A stretch of DNA of 64,000 nt from Streptomyces aurantiacus (GCF_027107535.1 NZ_CP114283.1:186001-250000), one strand, 5' to 3'; numbered from the stretch's first letter, positions 25,544-33,835 are shown. Translations and numbers: made by a program. Notes: a model not told the origin generated them from the sequence alone.

Positions 25544-27241
25544 CTAGATCCCCACCATTTGATAAGCGCGATCTATTGCTGCCTGGACAGTTTGCAGTTT
25601 TTGATGCCTGCCAGCGAGAAAAGTCTCAGCCACGCTGGTCATTTCTTGCGGGACGTCGGAAAAGGAAGCCAACGGCGGAAGTCGCGTCATAGAAAAATAC
25701 AGGATCACCGCCCAATCTTCGACGGATAGGATGGAAGTCCCGCTGACGTCGGTTGACGTTAGAAGGTTATATGCGGCTTTGCTGTGTATACTGCTATTTG
25801 AATGTACACCCCCATAGTCGTCGTCTGTGTGTAGATAATCGTGCATGTTTACAGGATCGCTAGTACGGCTTGGGTCGCTAAGATCGCGAAGCGGCAATCC
25901 GGCCACTCCCAATCCGGAGCCAACTTCCCAAGACCAAGTTGATGGGTCGTACCTGTTATTCGCCTCATACCAGTTCCTGATAATGACGCCGAATATGTCT
26001 GCGAATGATTCGTTCAAGGCGCCGGACTGGTCACGGTAGATCAGCTCACTTGATGTCTCGATCACTCCGTGCGTCAATTCATGCGCAATTACATCTAGAT
26101 GGCGCGCCATACTGACCATGACGCCGCTTGAATTGCGGGTCTGCCCGTACCACATGCGACCTTTCCACCAAACTGCATTCTTCCATTCCGGGCTATGGCC
26201 TCCATAAGTGCAGCCTACGTGAGACAGGATATTCATGCCTTTATCGTCAATCCCATCCCGGCCCAGCACGTCCTTATAGAACGTGTAGACCCGAAGGGCA
26301 TTGCTGTGAGCTGTGACGGGCCCCTTAAAGCTGACACCTAGTGTCGGAGTCGAGGAGGAAACGGTGGTGTTGGGCAGCCCGCAGGAACTGATGTCTGCGC
26401 CGCGCATGTCAAACGTACGGATTTTGCGCGTCACGTCATCGAAGTAAAATGTGTCAGATTTGAACTGACCCCAAAAGACGCGATTGATTCCGTCTTCGTC
26501 ATCGCCGTCGAGTCTGGTCGGAACAGTGGCAGTCGGCGCCATTCCGTAGTAGAACGCTATCTCCCCACCGTGGGCATCCACCAAATAGCCGGTCATCGCG
26601 GATTCTTCGCGAGGCGAAAGGTCGAGCCCGCGCCCTTGTTCGCGGGTGCTGCTTTGCGGCCTGACAGGCTGCCCCGGAATGTCCCTCAGATGCCAAACGA
26701 GATGCCAAACCTCGTCGGCGGACTGGAAGAGGGCCAGGCTCGCGCATGGGAGGGTTTCTGGATCAAGGTCAATGCCAATGGTCTGCGACACAATCGCAAG
26801 TGCTTCAGTGCTTTTCAGGGAAGGCACTAGAGAGATATCATTGACATCTCCAATGCGGCAATTAATTGACACGAGCTGGCGCTCTCCATCCAGTTCAACA
26901 AGAACATCTGCGCCGAAGACTGGAATTTCGCCATGCGTCTGGTGAAAACGGACGAGTTTAGTTGCGGTTCTCCTTTGGTCGCGCGTCGTTACATGAGTGA
27001 GGTCGGGTACTTGTCGAGGCTCGTCTTCACTCGCAATGGCTCGAAGGCCCGGATCCGTCTCGTCCTTGAGAATTTCCGCAAGATAAAATCTGGCGGCTGA
27101 CTCGTCCGACGTGAATGCCGGCCTTTGGTGTTCGCCGTCGTATGCCACACCCAGCAACACGTCGGGGTCCAGATACTTTCCCCGGGCCCTGGGGTCTTCG
27201 GTGAAATGGTAATGGAAGCGTTCGAATCGGTGTGGGATCAC
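25544..27241 (-). CDS. M4 family (thermolysin-like) metallopeptidase without signal peptide
   Basis: The start is GTG 27241, with AAGGAG 6 nt upstream, giving about 565 residues. An N-terminal FTP/propeptide-like region (about 1-240, with GEIPVFGADVLVELDGERQLVSINCRIG in parts) precedes the peptidase. The zinc site is complete: HELTH (two His and catalytic Glu), ALNESFADIFG (third ligand Glu) and HSNSSIHSKAAY (transition-state His). The N-terminus has no hydrophobic signal, which is unusual for M4 enzymes and recalls protealysin-like intracellular members. Its codon usage has many A/T-ending codons, unlike the backbone, pointing to recent transfer. It is convergent to the defence genes and on the same strand as the DUF1152 operon, but 0.9 kb away from it. 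Confidence 0.85.
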   Translation of the reverse strand: MIPHRFERFHYHFTEDPRARGKYLDPDVLLGVAYDGEHQRPAFTSDESAARFYLAEILKDETDPGLRAIASEDEPRQVPDLTHVTTRDQRRTATKLVRFHQTHGEIPVFGADVLVELDGERQLVSINCRIGDVNDISLVPSLKSTEALAIVSQTIGIDLDPETLPCASLALFQSADEVWHLVWHLRDIPGQPVRPQSSTREQGRGLDLSPREESAMTGYLVDAHGGEIAFYYGMAPTATVPTRLDGDDEDGINRVFWGQFKSDTFYFDDVTRKIRTFDMRGADISSCGLPNTTVSSSTPTLGVSFKGPVTAHSNALRVYTFYKDVLGRDGIDDKGMNILSHVGCTYGGHSPEWKNAVWWKGRMWYGQTRNSSGVMVSMARHLDVIAHELTHGVIETSSELIYRDQSGALNESFADIFGVIIRNWYEANNRYDPSTWSWEVGSGLGVAGLPLRDLSDPSRTSDPVNMHDYLHTDDDYGGVHSNSSIHSKAAYNLLTSTDVSGTSILSVEDWAVILYFSMTRLPPLASFSDVPQEMTSVAETFLAGRHQKLQTVQAAIDRAYQMVGI

Positions 27242-27415
27242 GATTCTCTCCTTGCTGGAGTTCTCGCCATCACCCCCTCGTCCCTGTCCTCTCAGGGTGC
27301 GCTGTCCCCTGGCAGGTCGCAAGTTGCCCTGCTTCCTCACATTCTCAACGAACGAGGGCGGATGGAAATGGGCCCGTGGCATGCATCCATACCTTGATGA
27401 CGAGGTCGGCGTAGC

Positions 27416-27560
27416 GACTTTGGCCGGGAGCTGCTTTGGCGCGAGTGATCATGGCCCCGTAAGCTTCCGGCGCGTCGGGCAGTCTGTGGACCTGCCTGCT
27501 AAAGCACGACGTTGGGGCCATGATCTTCGAGGCTCGCGCCAAAGTGGCTGGCTAAAGTCG
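27416..27560. repeat. Imperfect long inverted repeat
   Basis: The left arm (27416-27458) and right arm (27514-27560) are imperfect complements: TTTGGCGCGAG and GATCATGGCCCC on the left reappear inverted on the right, separated there by an extra 6-8 bases, and the outer CGACTTT-GGCC ends also match. The loop is 55 nt. No gene occupies it. It could be a transposon relic, an inverted duplication of a promoter region, or a structured site of the element such as a second-strand origin. Confidence 0.6.
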
Positions 27561-28156
27561 TGGAGCCGACCGCCCCAGCCACAGCGGGGTTCTCCCCTCC
27601 TATGGCGGCGCTCGCCGTCCGGCCGGTGGCCTGGTGGGGGATCAGCGGGCCGTACGAACTCCCGCGCATCTGGCAGCTTCGGCCCGCATGCCACCGCCAG
27701 CACGATCCGGCCTCTTTGGGTAACACGAAGCGTCTTTGCCTTGCACCGTTGGGGATCACCGTTTGTCCCCGTGCCCGTGTTGGAATGTGGCCGCTGTGTG
27801 CGGCGACGGACGGGCGGCGACGTGCGGCCGGTGGCGGAGACATTGAGGCGGCGCGGCGGCGACCGGCCGGCGCCGCCGCGCTTGGTGCGGCCCTCGGTGG
27901 ATCCGACCTACTGGTGTAGGCAACCGGGTGGAAAGGGGTGCTGCGTGGGCCCGGAAGCGGGGCGTTGAGGTCCGGCCCGCCGTTGTGTCTTCCCTCCTGA
28001 GGTCGGATCGTGGTGGCGGTGGCATGCGGGCCGTACGGGGCCGTTGTTGCGCTTGGGCGGAGTGTGTGGCGGCCGGGTTGGCGATGATCGATGAGCGCCG
28101 TTGGCCGCCGGACGCGCGAGCGCAGCGAGCCTTGAACCCGTAGAGAAAGTTGTTAC
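27561..28156. other. AICE intergenic stretch without a convincing gene
   Basis: Very GC-rich sequence with several overlapping open frames on both strands, none with a ribosome binding site, plausible codon pattern or recognisable domain. A plus-strand frame of 71 codons (27928-28143) with a WAECVAAGLAMIDERRW segment is the best of them but remains unsupported. Confidence 0.4.
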
Positions 28157-28435
28157 TCAGCCATCACCTGGGACTAGACACTTCGGCTGGGCCTGATCGG
28201 TGCTCGTCGTGCTTTCGGGCGTCGTGTTCGCTGTGGTCTTGCGAGCCTGTTCGGCGGCTCGTTGAAGAGCTAGGGCCACCTGGTCCGCGCTGTCGGCAGA
28301 CAGCAGGATCTCTTGCGTCCACAGGATCGACAGCCTGATGTCGCCGTTTAGCAGGTTGGTCGCGACGTCGACCTCGGTGCCGTTGCCCGTCACATCCTGC
28401 ACGTTCAGATCAAGGTCGCTGCTGAATGCGCTCAT
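28157..28435 (-). CDS. Small hypothetical protein of the DUF1152 operon
   Basis: A 92-residue acidic, Ser/Thr-rich protein with no recognised family (LDLNVQDVTGNGTEVDVAT, then a helix DSADQVALALQRAAEQARK). The ATG overlaps the stop of the upstream DUF1152 gene (ATGA at 28432-28435), so the two are translated as a coupled pair, which supports its being real despite its size. Confidence 0.65.
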   Translation of the reverse strand: MSAFSSDLDLNVQDVTGNGTEVDVATNLLNGDIRLSILWTQEILLSADSADQVALALQRAAEQARKTTANTTPESTTSTDQAQPKCLVPGDG

Positions 28436-29541
28436 GCTGTGCGCTCACGGTCGTTGGTCGTGATGCTCCATAGGGGTGCCGTGTACTGCTCGGGGCGGCT
28501 GCTGATGAGGAGTTGGCGTAGGTCCTCGCGCTGGGAGCCGTTGAGGTTGAGGGCTTCGGTGAGGTGGCGGAATGTTGTGTGGGTGACTCCGCGGCGCCGG
28601 GCCTCGCCCTCAAACTGGTCGAGTTGGGCCAAGACGGTCTGTGGGACCAGGTCCGTGGGCGGCTGGTCCTTGAGCCATGCGGCCTTGTTGCGCTCGTAGT
28701 CGATTTCCGAGTAGCCGCAGACTTCCCGGCTGTGGGCCTCGACCTCGTCCAGCGTCTCGGTCGCCAGGATGGTGCGGGCCAACTGATTGCGGGTGACGGC
28801 GTCGTCCAGGTCGACCACGTGGACGGTGGGGCCTTCGTCCGTGAGCGCCACGGGCAGTCCGGCGTCTCGGACTTCGCAGGTGCCGCGTACGCCTCGGGCT
28901 GTGGCTGCCAGCATTCCGGTGGCCTCGGATGGGTGCCACTCCAGCACCGAGCTGACCGGCTCGACATCCTTCGGCGTGAAGGCGTGGACAAGGGCACCAA
29001 GCATGCCGCGGAGGTCATCGAGTGGCAGTTCGCCGTCCAGGCCGGGGCCTGCGACCAGCAGCCGGATGGGCGCGTTCACCTGACAGCACGCGGCAAGCGT
29101 GAGGGCATCGGCCAGTGGGCTCTTCAGCGTCGGCTCATCGCCCCGCGCGAGGATGTCGCCCCCCACGTCGAGCAGATCGATCGACTCCGGTGACAAGTGG
29201 GCGATGAGCTCTTCGAGTTGGCGCGTGATGCCCTCGGCGCCGTGGTGCGGGTCGATCAGCGCGAACGTGTGCGGGAGCTCTGCCGCGAGGCGGGGGAGTG
29301 TGGAGCCTGCTGGAGCGATCGGGCGGGCGTCCGCCGGCACTGTCCAGACTGATGGGGTGAGCTGTTCGAGGCCGGTGAAGTTGTCCGGTCCTCGGGGGCC
29401 CGGTACCGGGTCGATGAGGAGGCGGTCCCACGCGTACGTGAGGATCACTGCCTGGTCCTCGTCGCCGTAGAGGGCGGCGTGAAGCATTGCGGCGGCGACA
29501 GCGTCGCCCCCTCCTCCTGCTGCGACGATCAACCGCTTCAT
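28432..29541 (-). CDS. DUF1152 domain-containing protein
   Basis: The ATG at 29541 starts a 369-residue protein; the frame extends further upstream but overlaps the divergent GntR gene. The N-terminus LIVAAGGGGDAVAAAML is the glycine-rich signature of DUF1152 proteins and looks like a nucleotide- or ligand-binding loop; LIDPHHGAEGITRQLEEL and SIDLLDVGGDILARGDEPTLKSPLAD are other conserved blocks. The function is unknown. It is divergent from a GntR gene, and the GTGGCTA operator between them probably controls both. Confidence 0.75.
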   Translation of the reverse strand: MKRLIVAAGGGGDAVAAAMLHAALYGDEDQAVILTYAWDRLLIDPVPGPRGPDNFTGLEQLTPSVWTVPADARPIAPAGSTLPRLAAELPHTFALIDPHHGAEGITRQLEELIAHLSPESIDLLDVGGDILARGDEPTLKSPLADALTLAACCQVNAPIRLLVAGPGLDGELPLDDLRGMLGALVHAFTPKDVEPVSSVLEWHPSEATGMLAATARGVRGTCEVRDAGLPVALTDEGPTVHVVDLDDAVTRNQLARTILATETLDEVEAHSREVCGYSEIDYERNKAAWLKDQPPTDLVPQTVLAQLDQFEGEARRRGVTHTTFRHLTEALNLNGSQREDLRQLLISSRPEQYTAPLWSITTNDRERTA

Positions 29542-29582
29542 GCGGTCAGCGTACGGGGTCGAGGGTTGACCACTCACTCTAT

Positions 29583-29605
29583 AGTGGCTAGAGGCCATAG
29601 CCACT
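29583..29605. promoter_or_regulatory. GntR operator O1, AGTGGCTA inverted repeat
   Basis: AGTGGCTA and TAGCCACT flank a 7-bp spacer, 17 nt upstream of the first GntR gene and 41 nt upstream of the divergent DUF1152 gene. Half-sites AGTGGC/GCCACT recur twice at 30401-30440, so a single regulator, most likely the adjacent GntR protein, binds all three. Confidence 0.7.
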
Positions 29606-29622
29606 TGGACGAGGAGGGTGAA

Positions 29623-30363
29623 ATGCCTCAGATCGAGGAGGCTCAGCCGAAGTATCTCCAGATCGCGCACTTCATCCGCGATCAGATCCTTCGGGGAGAC
29701 CTTAGGCCAGGGGACGAGGTGCCCTCGGAGCGGCAGTTGGCGGCGGACTGGAAGGTGTCCCGGCCTACGGCTGCACGATCGCTGGAAGCGCTGAGTCATC
29801 AGGGGCTCGTCGAGAAGCGCCAGGGATCGGGCACGTACGTGCGCAGCCTGGCGGTCAACCGGCGGGCGCGTGAGCTGTACGGCCGGGCCCGGCAGACCGG
29901 GAAGATCTACACGCCCGGTGAGTACGCGGTGATCACGTCGGCTGGTTGGCTGGATGCGCCGGATCATGTTGCCGAAGCCTTGGGGCTGGTCAAGGATCGT
30001 CGGGCCGTGCACCGGCGGAGGGTGACCAGCAACCAGGACGGGCCCATCACGCTGTCTACCTCGTGGTTCGCTCCGGACGTTGCCCAGCGTGCGCCCAAGC
30101 TCCTGGACCCTGAGCGGATTCAGGAGGGGACGCTGATGTACGTCGAGAACATGACGGGGCGCCAGGGCAGCTATGCCGAGGACCGTATGTGCGCCCGGAG
30201 CGGCACCGACGAGGAGGTCTCGGACCTGCAACTCGACGCTGGATCAGCTGTTCTGATCGTTCATCATGTCGTCTTCGACCTCCAGGACCGGCCGTTGGAG
30301 TTCGCCGAAGCCACCTATCCCCCGCATCGCTGGGCCTTCGAACAGGGCTACCCGCTCGCCTGA
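29623..30363 (+). CDS. GntR family transcriptional regulator (first of two)
   Basis: The ATG at 29623 follows GAGGAGGG and gives 246 residues. An N-terminal winged helix (about 8-75: PKYLQIAHFIRDQILRGDLRPGDEVPSERQLA in parts, KVSRPTAARSLEALSHQGLVEKRQGSGTYV) is followed by a UTRA-type effector domain (about 90-245). It resembles the KorSA-type repressors that keep AICE transfer and replication silent. Palindromes upstream of itself, of the DUF1152 operon and of the next gene point to autoregulation and control of the neighbouring operons. Confidence 0.88.
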   Translation: MPQIEEAQPKYLQIAHFIRDQILRGDLRPGDEVPSERQLAADWKVSRPTAARSLEALSHQGLVEKRQGSGTYVRSLAVNRRARELYGRARQTGKIYTPGEYAVITSAGWLDAPDHVAEALGLVKDRRAVHRRRVTSNQDGPITLSTSWFAPDVAQRAPKLLDPERIQEGTLMYVENMTGRQGSYAEDRMCARSGTDEEVSDLQLDAGSAVLIVHHVVFDLQDRPLEFAEATYPPHRWAFEQGYPLA

Positions 30364-30400
30364 TGGAGCGTCAGTTATGCCGAACCACTTGCACTCTCCA

Positions 30401-30440
30401 AGTGGCTAATGCCACTATCCACAAAGTGGCTAAGGCCACT
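30401..30440. promoter_or_regulatory. Tandem GntR operators O2 and O3
   Basis: AGTGGCTAATGCCACT (30401-30416) and AGTGGCTAAGGCCACT (30425-30440) are two near-identical palindromes 8 bp apart, just upstream of the small CXXC protein gene. They share AGTGGC/GCCACT half-sites with O1 at 29583, but with a shorter central spacing. Confidence 0.75.
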
Positions 30441-30461
30441 TGTATTGGAAGGGGGCACGGC

Positions 30462-30635
30462 GTGATGAGTCAGCGGCCGGACAAGGGTGCGCGGTTAGCT
30501 TGCCGGGGATGCCGGGGGCGCGGTTGGAAACGCGTCGGCTCCCGTACCGCTCTGGCGCTCTCCACGGTCAACGACCGCGTTCGTGCCACATCGAAACGGC
30601 GCTGCCTCGACTGTGATGGCAGCGGCAAGGAGTGA
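30462..30635 (+). CDS. Small CXXC zinc-binding-type protein
   Basis: A 57-residue basic protein beginning at GTG 30462 (the ATG at 30465 is possible), with GGAAGGGGG upstream. Two CXXC pairs (LACRGCRGRG and RRCLDCDGSG), each followed by Gly, resemble a DnaJ-type or rubredoxin-type zinc knuckle. It follows the tandem GntR operators and is 6 nt before the ATPase gene, so it likely heads the operon. Function unknown. Confidence 0.65.
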   Translation: MMSQRPDKGARLACRGCRGRGWKRVGSRTALALSTVNDRVRATSKRRCLDCDGSGKE

Positions 30636-30641
30636 GCGCGG

Positions 30642-31106
30642 ATGGATGACACCACCGATGGCCGCGACGGTTTCGGTACCGCACGACTCGGGGCGATGAT
30701 CCTGCACCCGGCGCCGGAGTCCGTACCGCGGGCCCGGAGCTGGTTCCGGAAGTTCGTCGCCGCGTACAACCCGGCCTGCTCGATCGAAGACTGCACGCTG
30801 ATGGTCTCGGAGCTGGTCACCAACGCCATTCTCTACGGACGGGCGGATGAACCCTGGTTGGTGCGCATTGAGTGGTACCGCGTGGAGACGTCGCTTCGGA
30901 TCGAGGTGCACAATCCAGGGTTCCCGGCGAACGTGCGACTGCGGCGCCCAGAGGCCAACGACGCACACGGACGCGGCCTGTTCCTGGTCGACGCCATCGC
31001 CGACTCATGGCACTCCGGACCCAGCCGATTCGGCGGGACCGTGGTCTCCGCCGTGGTGGCTGACGCCTGGCCGACGAACGAAGGATTCGGCCCCCTCCTA
31101 CTGTGA
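30642..31106 (+). CDS. RsbW/SpoIIAB-like HATPase_c protein
   Basis: A 154-residue single-domain ATPase of the anti-sigma/serine kinase type. The N-box is CTLMVSELVTNAILYG, and the glycine-rich ATP lid is NDAHGRGLFLVDAIADSW; the DxGxG motif is degenerate (VHNPGF). Such proteins are abundant in Streptomyces, and similar genes sit in many AICEs. It may act on a host sigma factor or on transfer regulation; no partner antagonist is visible. Confidence 0.75.
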   Translation: MDDTTDGRDGFGTARLGAMILHPAPESVPRARSWFRKFVAAYNPACSIEDCTLMVSELVTNAILYGRADEPWLVRIEWYRVETSLRIEVHNPGFPANVRLRRPEANDAHGRGLFLVDAIADSWHSGPSRFGGTVVSAVVADAWPTNEGFGPLLL

Positions 31107-31131
31107 GTGTGCAAGTGTCGCTAGTCTGGTT

Positions 31132-31147
31132 GACCAGTTGACTGGTC
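31132..31147. promoter_or_regulatory. Operator-like palindrome before the second GntR gene
   Basis: GACCAGTTGACTGGTC is a palindrome with 7-bp arms and a 2-bp centre, 21 nt upstream of the GntR start, preceded by TT to give TTGACCAG. Its TTGAC-AGT core resembles the repeats at 31931-31985, suggesting autoregulation by the second GntR. Confidence 0.6.
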
Positions 31148-31168
31148 CAATCCCGACGGGCGGCGTTC

Positions 31169-31897
31169 ATGGCGTATGAAGTGGAGCCACCGAAGTACGT
31201 GCGCCTCGCGCAGACCCTTCAAGGTCGCATCGAGGACGGCACCTACCCGCCCGGCACACGGGTGCCAAGTGAAAACCAACTGGTGCAAGCCTTCGCGATG
31301 TCCCGCCCAACCGTCGTGCGAGCGCTGGAGCTGCTGAAGCGTGACGGCTGGCTGGAGTCCCGACAGGGATACGGCACGATCGTGCGGGGTCGCCCCGAGC
31401 TTGTCGAGCAGCGGGACCGCCGCGGCCGTGAGGCGCTGGAGCGCGACGAGTCACAAGCGCCGGGCCGACTGGTTGAGGTCAACCGCGTGCCCGTTCCGGC
31501 TCGGATCGCCTCGGCGCTCGGACTGCCCAAGCGGGCGCAGGTTCTCATGCGCCGGTTCCTGGTCGAGGAGGACGGCGAAGCGGTCGAGTTGGTCTCGTCG
31601 TACTTCCCCGCCGGCCTGGTCGAGGGAACCGAGCTGGAGACTTCTGAAGCACTGAGCGGCAGCGTCCGCGAGCATCTTGAGACGCGGAAGAAAGTGCGCC
31701 TCGACCACGTGACGGAACGGGTCTCCGCGAGACTGCCCGACAGTGGCGAGACTGAACTTCTGGAGCTCCCTGAGGGTGTTCCCGTCCTCAGTGTGCTGGT
31801 CATCGCCTGCGACACCTCGGGGCAGGCCTTGCAGGTCGTCGAGGTGCTGCTGCCTGCCGACCGGCAAGAGCTGGAAGACACCTACCGACTGAACTAA
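31169..31897 (+). CDS. GntR family transcriptional regulator (second, KorSA-like)
   Basis: A 242-residue regulator. Residues ~8-75 form the winged helix (PPKYVRLAQTLQGRIEDGTY, then VPSENQLVQAFAMSRPTVVRALELLKRDGWLESRQGYGTIV); the remainder is a UTRA domain. It lies directly upstream of the transfer and replication genes and between matching operator-like repeats, the position of KorSA, which represses the activator/tra/rep/int genes of pSAM2. The operator set differs from that of the first GntR, so the two probably control separate transcripts. Confidence 0.87.
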   Translation: MAYEVEPPKYVRLAQTLQGRIEDGTYPPGTRVPSENQLVQAFAMSRPTVVRALELLKRDGWLESRQGYGTIVRGRPELVEQRDRRGREALERDESQAPGRLVEVNRVPVPARIASALGLPKRAQVLMRRFLVEEDGEAVELVSSYFPAGLVEGTELETSEALSGSVREHLETRKKVRLDHVTERVSARLPDSGETELLELPEGVPVLSVLVIACDTSGQALQVVEVLLPADRQELEDTYRLN

Positions 31898-31930
31898 GCC
31901 CCCTTCGGGGCGAGTTCCCCTCGATGCTCA

Positions 31931-31985
31931 CTTGACAAGTCAACCTGGCATCCCTAACTTCGAACTTGCCAAGTCAACTTGTCAT
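31931..31985. promoter_or_regulatory. Operator-like repeats before the transfer operon
   Basis: CTTGACAAGTCAA (31931-31943) and CTTGCCAAGTCAA (31965-31977) are direct copies differing by one base; the first is itself palindromic. CTTGTCA follows as a further half-site. They lie 35-90 nt upstream of the first transfer-operon gene and share TTGAC/GTCAA half-sites with 31132-31147. Confidence 0.6.
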
Positions 31986-32019
31986 GTGGCGGGTTGATCC
32001 ACTCAGAAGGAGAATCTCT

Positions 32020-32370
32020 GTGCGTGTGATCCGTATTGACGCCTCGTCCGCAACGATCCTGCTCACCGAAGCGCCGTCGCCGAAGGTGCGCGACCGGCAG
32101 ACCGGTGAGATCGCAAAGGACACCGTGAGCGGCGAGGCACTGATGACCGTCGGCGTCGTCTTCATCGACGAGGGGGAGTCGTCGCTGGTCCAGGTCACCA
32201 TCCCTGAGAGCGGTGTGACGGACGGGCTGTCGGTCGGTGCTCCGGTCTCCCTGCCGGGCCTGATCGCCCGGCCGTGGGAGAGCGTGTTCAACGGCCAGCA
32301 GCGGCACGGCATCGCCTACCGGGCCACTGCCATCACTTCGGGTGCCTTCCCGGTCGCCCAGGCGGGCTGA
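32020..32370 (+). CDS. SCO3933-family AICE regulatory protein
   Basis: The GTG at 32020 has AGAAGGAG 7 nt upstream and gives 116 residues. The sequence (VRDRQTGEIAKDTVSGEALMTVGVVFIDEG in parts, then GAPVSLPGLIARPWE) matches the small conserved protein that precedes the translocase gene in many Streptomyces AICEs and is annotated as SCO3933-family regulatory protein. It is probably beta-rich. It is first in the run of transfer and replication genes, separated from tra by only 5 nt. Confidence 0.75.
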   Translation: MRVIRIDASSATILLTEAPSPKVRDRQTGEIAKDTVSGEALMTVGVVFIDEGESSLVQVTIPESGVTDGLSVGAPVSLPGLIARPWESVFNGQQRHGIAYRATAITSGAFPVAQAG

Positions 32371-32375
32371 TCGAC

Positions 32376-33749
32376 GTGACCGACCTGGTGACGTTGGCCG
32401 AGCTGGGCGGGCCGCTCGCTGCGATAGGCGGCGCGGCCTACGCCCGGCACGCCCACCCGGCGGCGTACTGGTCCACGGTCGGGCTGCCGGTCTCGGTGGT
32501 CCGGCTGATGGCCTCGTACTCCTCGACCATGGACGCGTGCGGCCTGACGGTCGCGCCGTCCCGGCTGCGGGTACTGGCTGTCAAGGCCACGACTCGCCGT
32601 GAGGTCCGGCCCGTGCCTCCGCGTCGGGGCATGATCCGGCCCACCACGACCGGTCTGCGGCTTCGGCTGCGGTTGGCTCCGGGCCAGGAACCTGCGGACG
32701 TGGCTGCCTCGGCTGAACGGCTTCGGCATGCCTGGGGCGTTCACGCCGTGTACGTGCGGGACGTGAAGCCCGGGGTCGTGGAACTGCGGCTCGTCGGCTT
32801 CGACGTACTGCGCAAGGTGCGGATGCCTCGCCGGATCGACGGCGGGTTGCTACGGGTGCCGGTGGCGTTGCGGCAGGACGCGACCGCGTTCGTACGGGAC
32901 TACCGGGCCGTACCTCATGAACTGGTCCTCGGCGCCACGCTGTCGGGCAAGTCCATGTTCCTGCGCAACCTCCTGACCGGGCTGGCGGCTCAGCCGGTGG
33001 TCCTGGTCGGCATCGACTGTAAGCGCGGTGTTGAGCTGGCGCCGTTCGCCGCCCGGCTCTCCGCGCTGGCGACCGACCCGGAGCAATCGGCCGAGCTGCT
33101 GCCCGTGCTCGTGAAGGAAATGGAGGACCGCTACGACCTGATCAAGGCCCGGCAGGGCATCGCCCCTGGGACCCCGGACGAGTCGATTACGTCGGACATC
33201 TGGGGTCTGCCCGAGGGCGAACGCCCGGCTCCCATCGTGCTGTTCATCGACGAGGTGGCCGAACTCTTCCTCATCGCCACGCGGAAGGAGGAGGAACGGC
33301 GGGACGAGATGGTCACTCAGCTGATCCGGCTCGCTCAGCTCGGTCGCGCCGCCGGTATCTACCTGGAGGTCTGCGGACAGCGGTTCGGCGCCGAGCTTGG
33401 CAAGGGAGCGACCATGCTCCGTGCTCAGCTCTCCGGCCGGGTCTGCCACCGCGTCAACGACGAAGCCTCCGCCAAGATGGCGCTCGGCGACATCGCCCCG
33501 GAAGCTGTCGGCGCTGCCTGCGCCATCGCTGCCGAGTTGCCCGGTCTGGCCGTCGTCGGCGACACCTCTGGCGGCTGGTCTCGCATCCGCACTCCGTACA
33601 TGACCCTCGCCGACGCTGCGGCCACCTGTCGTGAGACGGCGCATCTCGCCCCCGACGTACCAGCGCTCGTGCCCTTCCGGCCGTACGTCCCGCCGGTCCC
33701 CGTGACGGTCGCCGAACCGGTGGCCACACCGCGCCCGGTCACCGACTAG
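32376..33749 (+). CDS. FtsK/SpoIIIE-type DNA translocase (TraSA/TraB)
   Basis: A 457-residue P-loop translocase beginning at GTG 32376. Walker A is LGATLSGKSMFLRN (about residues 186-199), Walker B is PIVLFIDEVAELFL, and a sensor region LIRLAQLGRAAGIYLEVCGQRF follows. Streptomyces elements use one such hexameric protein to move double-stranded DNA between mycelia. The N-terminal half lacks the four-helix FtsK membrane domain; only a weak hydrophobic stretch is visible, as usual for Tra proteins of AICEs. Confidence 0.9.
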   Translation: MTDLVTLAELGGPLAAIGGAAYARHAHPAAYWSTVGLPVSVVRLMASYSSTMDACGLTVAPSRLRVLAVKATTRREVRPVPPRRGMIRPTTTGLRLRLRLAPGQEPADVAASAERLRHAWGVHAVYVRDVKPGVVELRLVGFDVLRKVRMPRRIDGGLLRVPVALRQDATAFVRDYRAVPHELVLGATLSGKSMFLRNLLTGLAAQPVVLVGIDCKRGVELAPFAARLSALATDPEQSAELLPVLVKEMEDRYDLIKARQGIAPGTPDESITSDIWGLPEGERPAPIVLFIDEVAELFLIATRKEEERRDEMVTQLIRLAQLGRAAGIYLEVCGQRFGAELGKGATMLRAQLSGRVCHRVNDEASAKMALGDIAPEAVGAACAIAAELPGLAVVGDTSGGWSRIRTPYMTLADAAATCRETAHLAPDVPALVPFRPYVPPVPVTVAEPVATPRPVTD

Positions 33750-33835
33750 GTGCATCCCACCCAACCGCCGGCGCGGCCATCCCGCGCCAACTCCCTACCC
33801 CTCCATGCCCGAAACGGACTCGGAAGGAGTCGCCC

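Noticed and set aside
27252..27968. Plus-strand frame of 238 codons in the AICE
   Set aside because: No ribosome binding site or recognisable domain, and it runs across the inverted repeat; composition looks non-coding.
28432..30231. DUF1152 frame extended to 599 codons
   Set aside because: The upstream 230 codons are antisense to the GntR gene; ATG 29541 with the conserved glycine-rich start is the true beginning.
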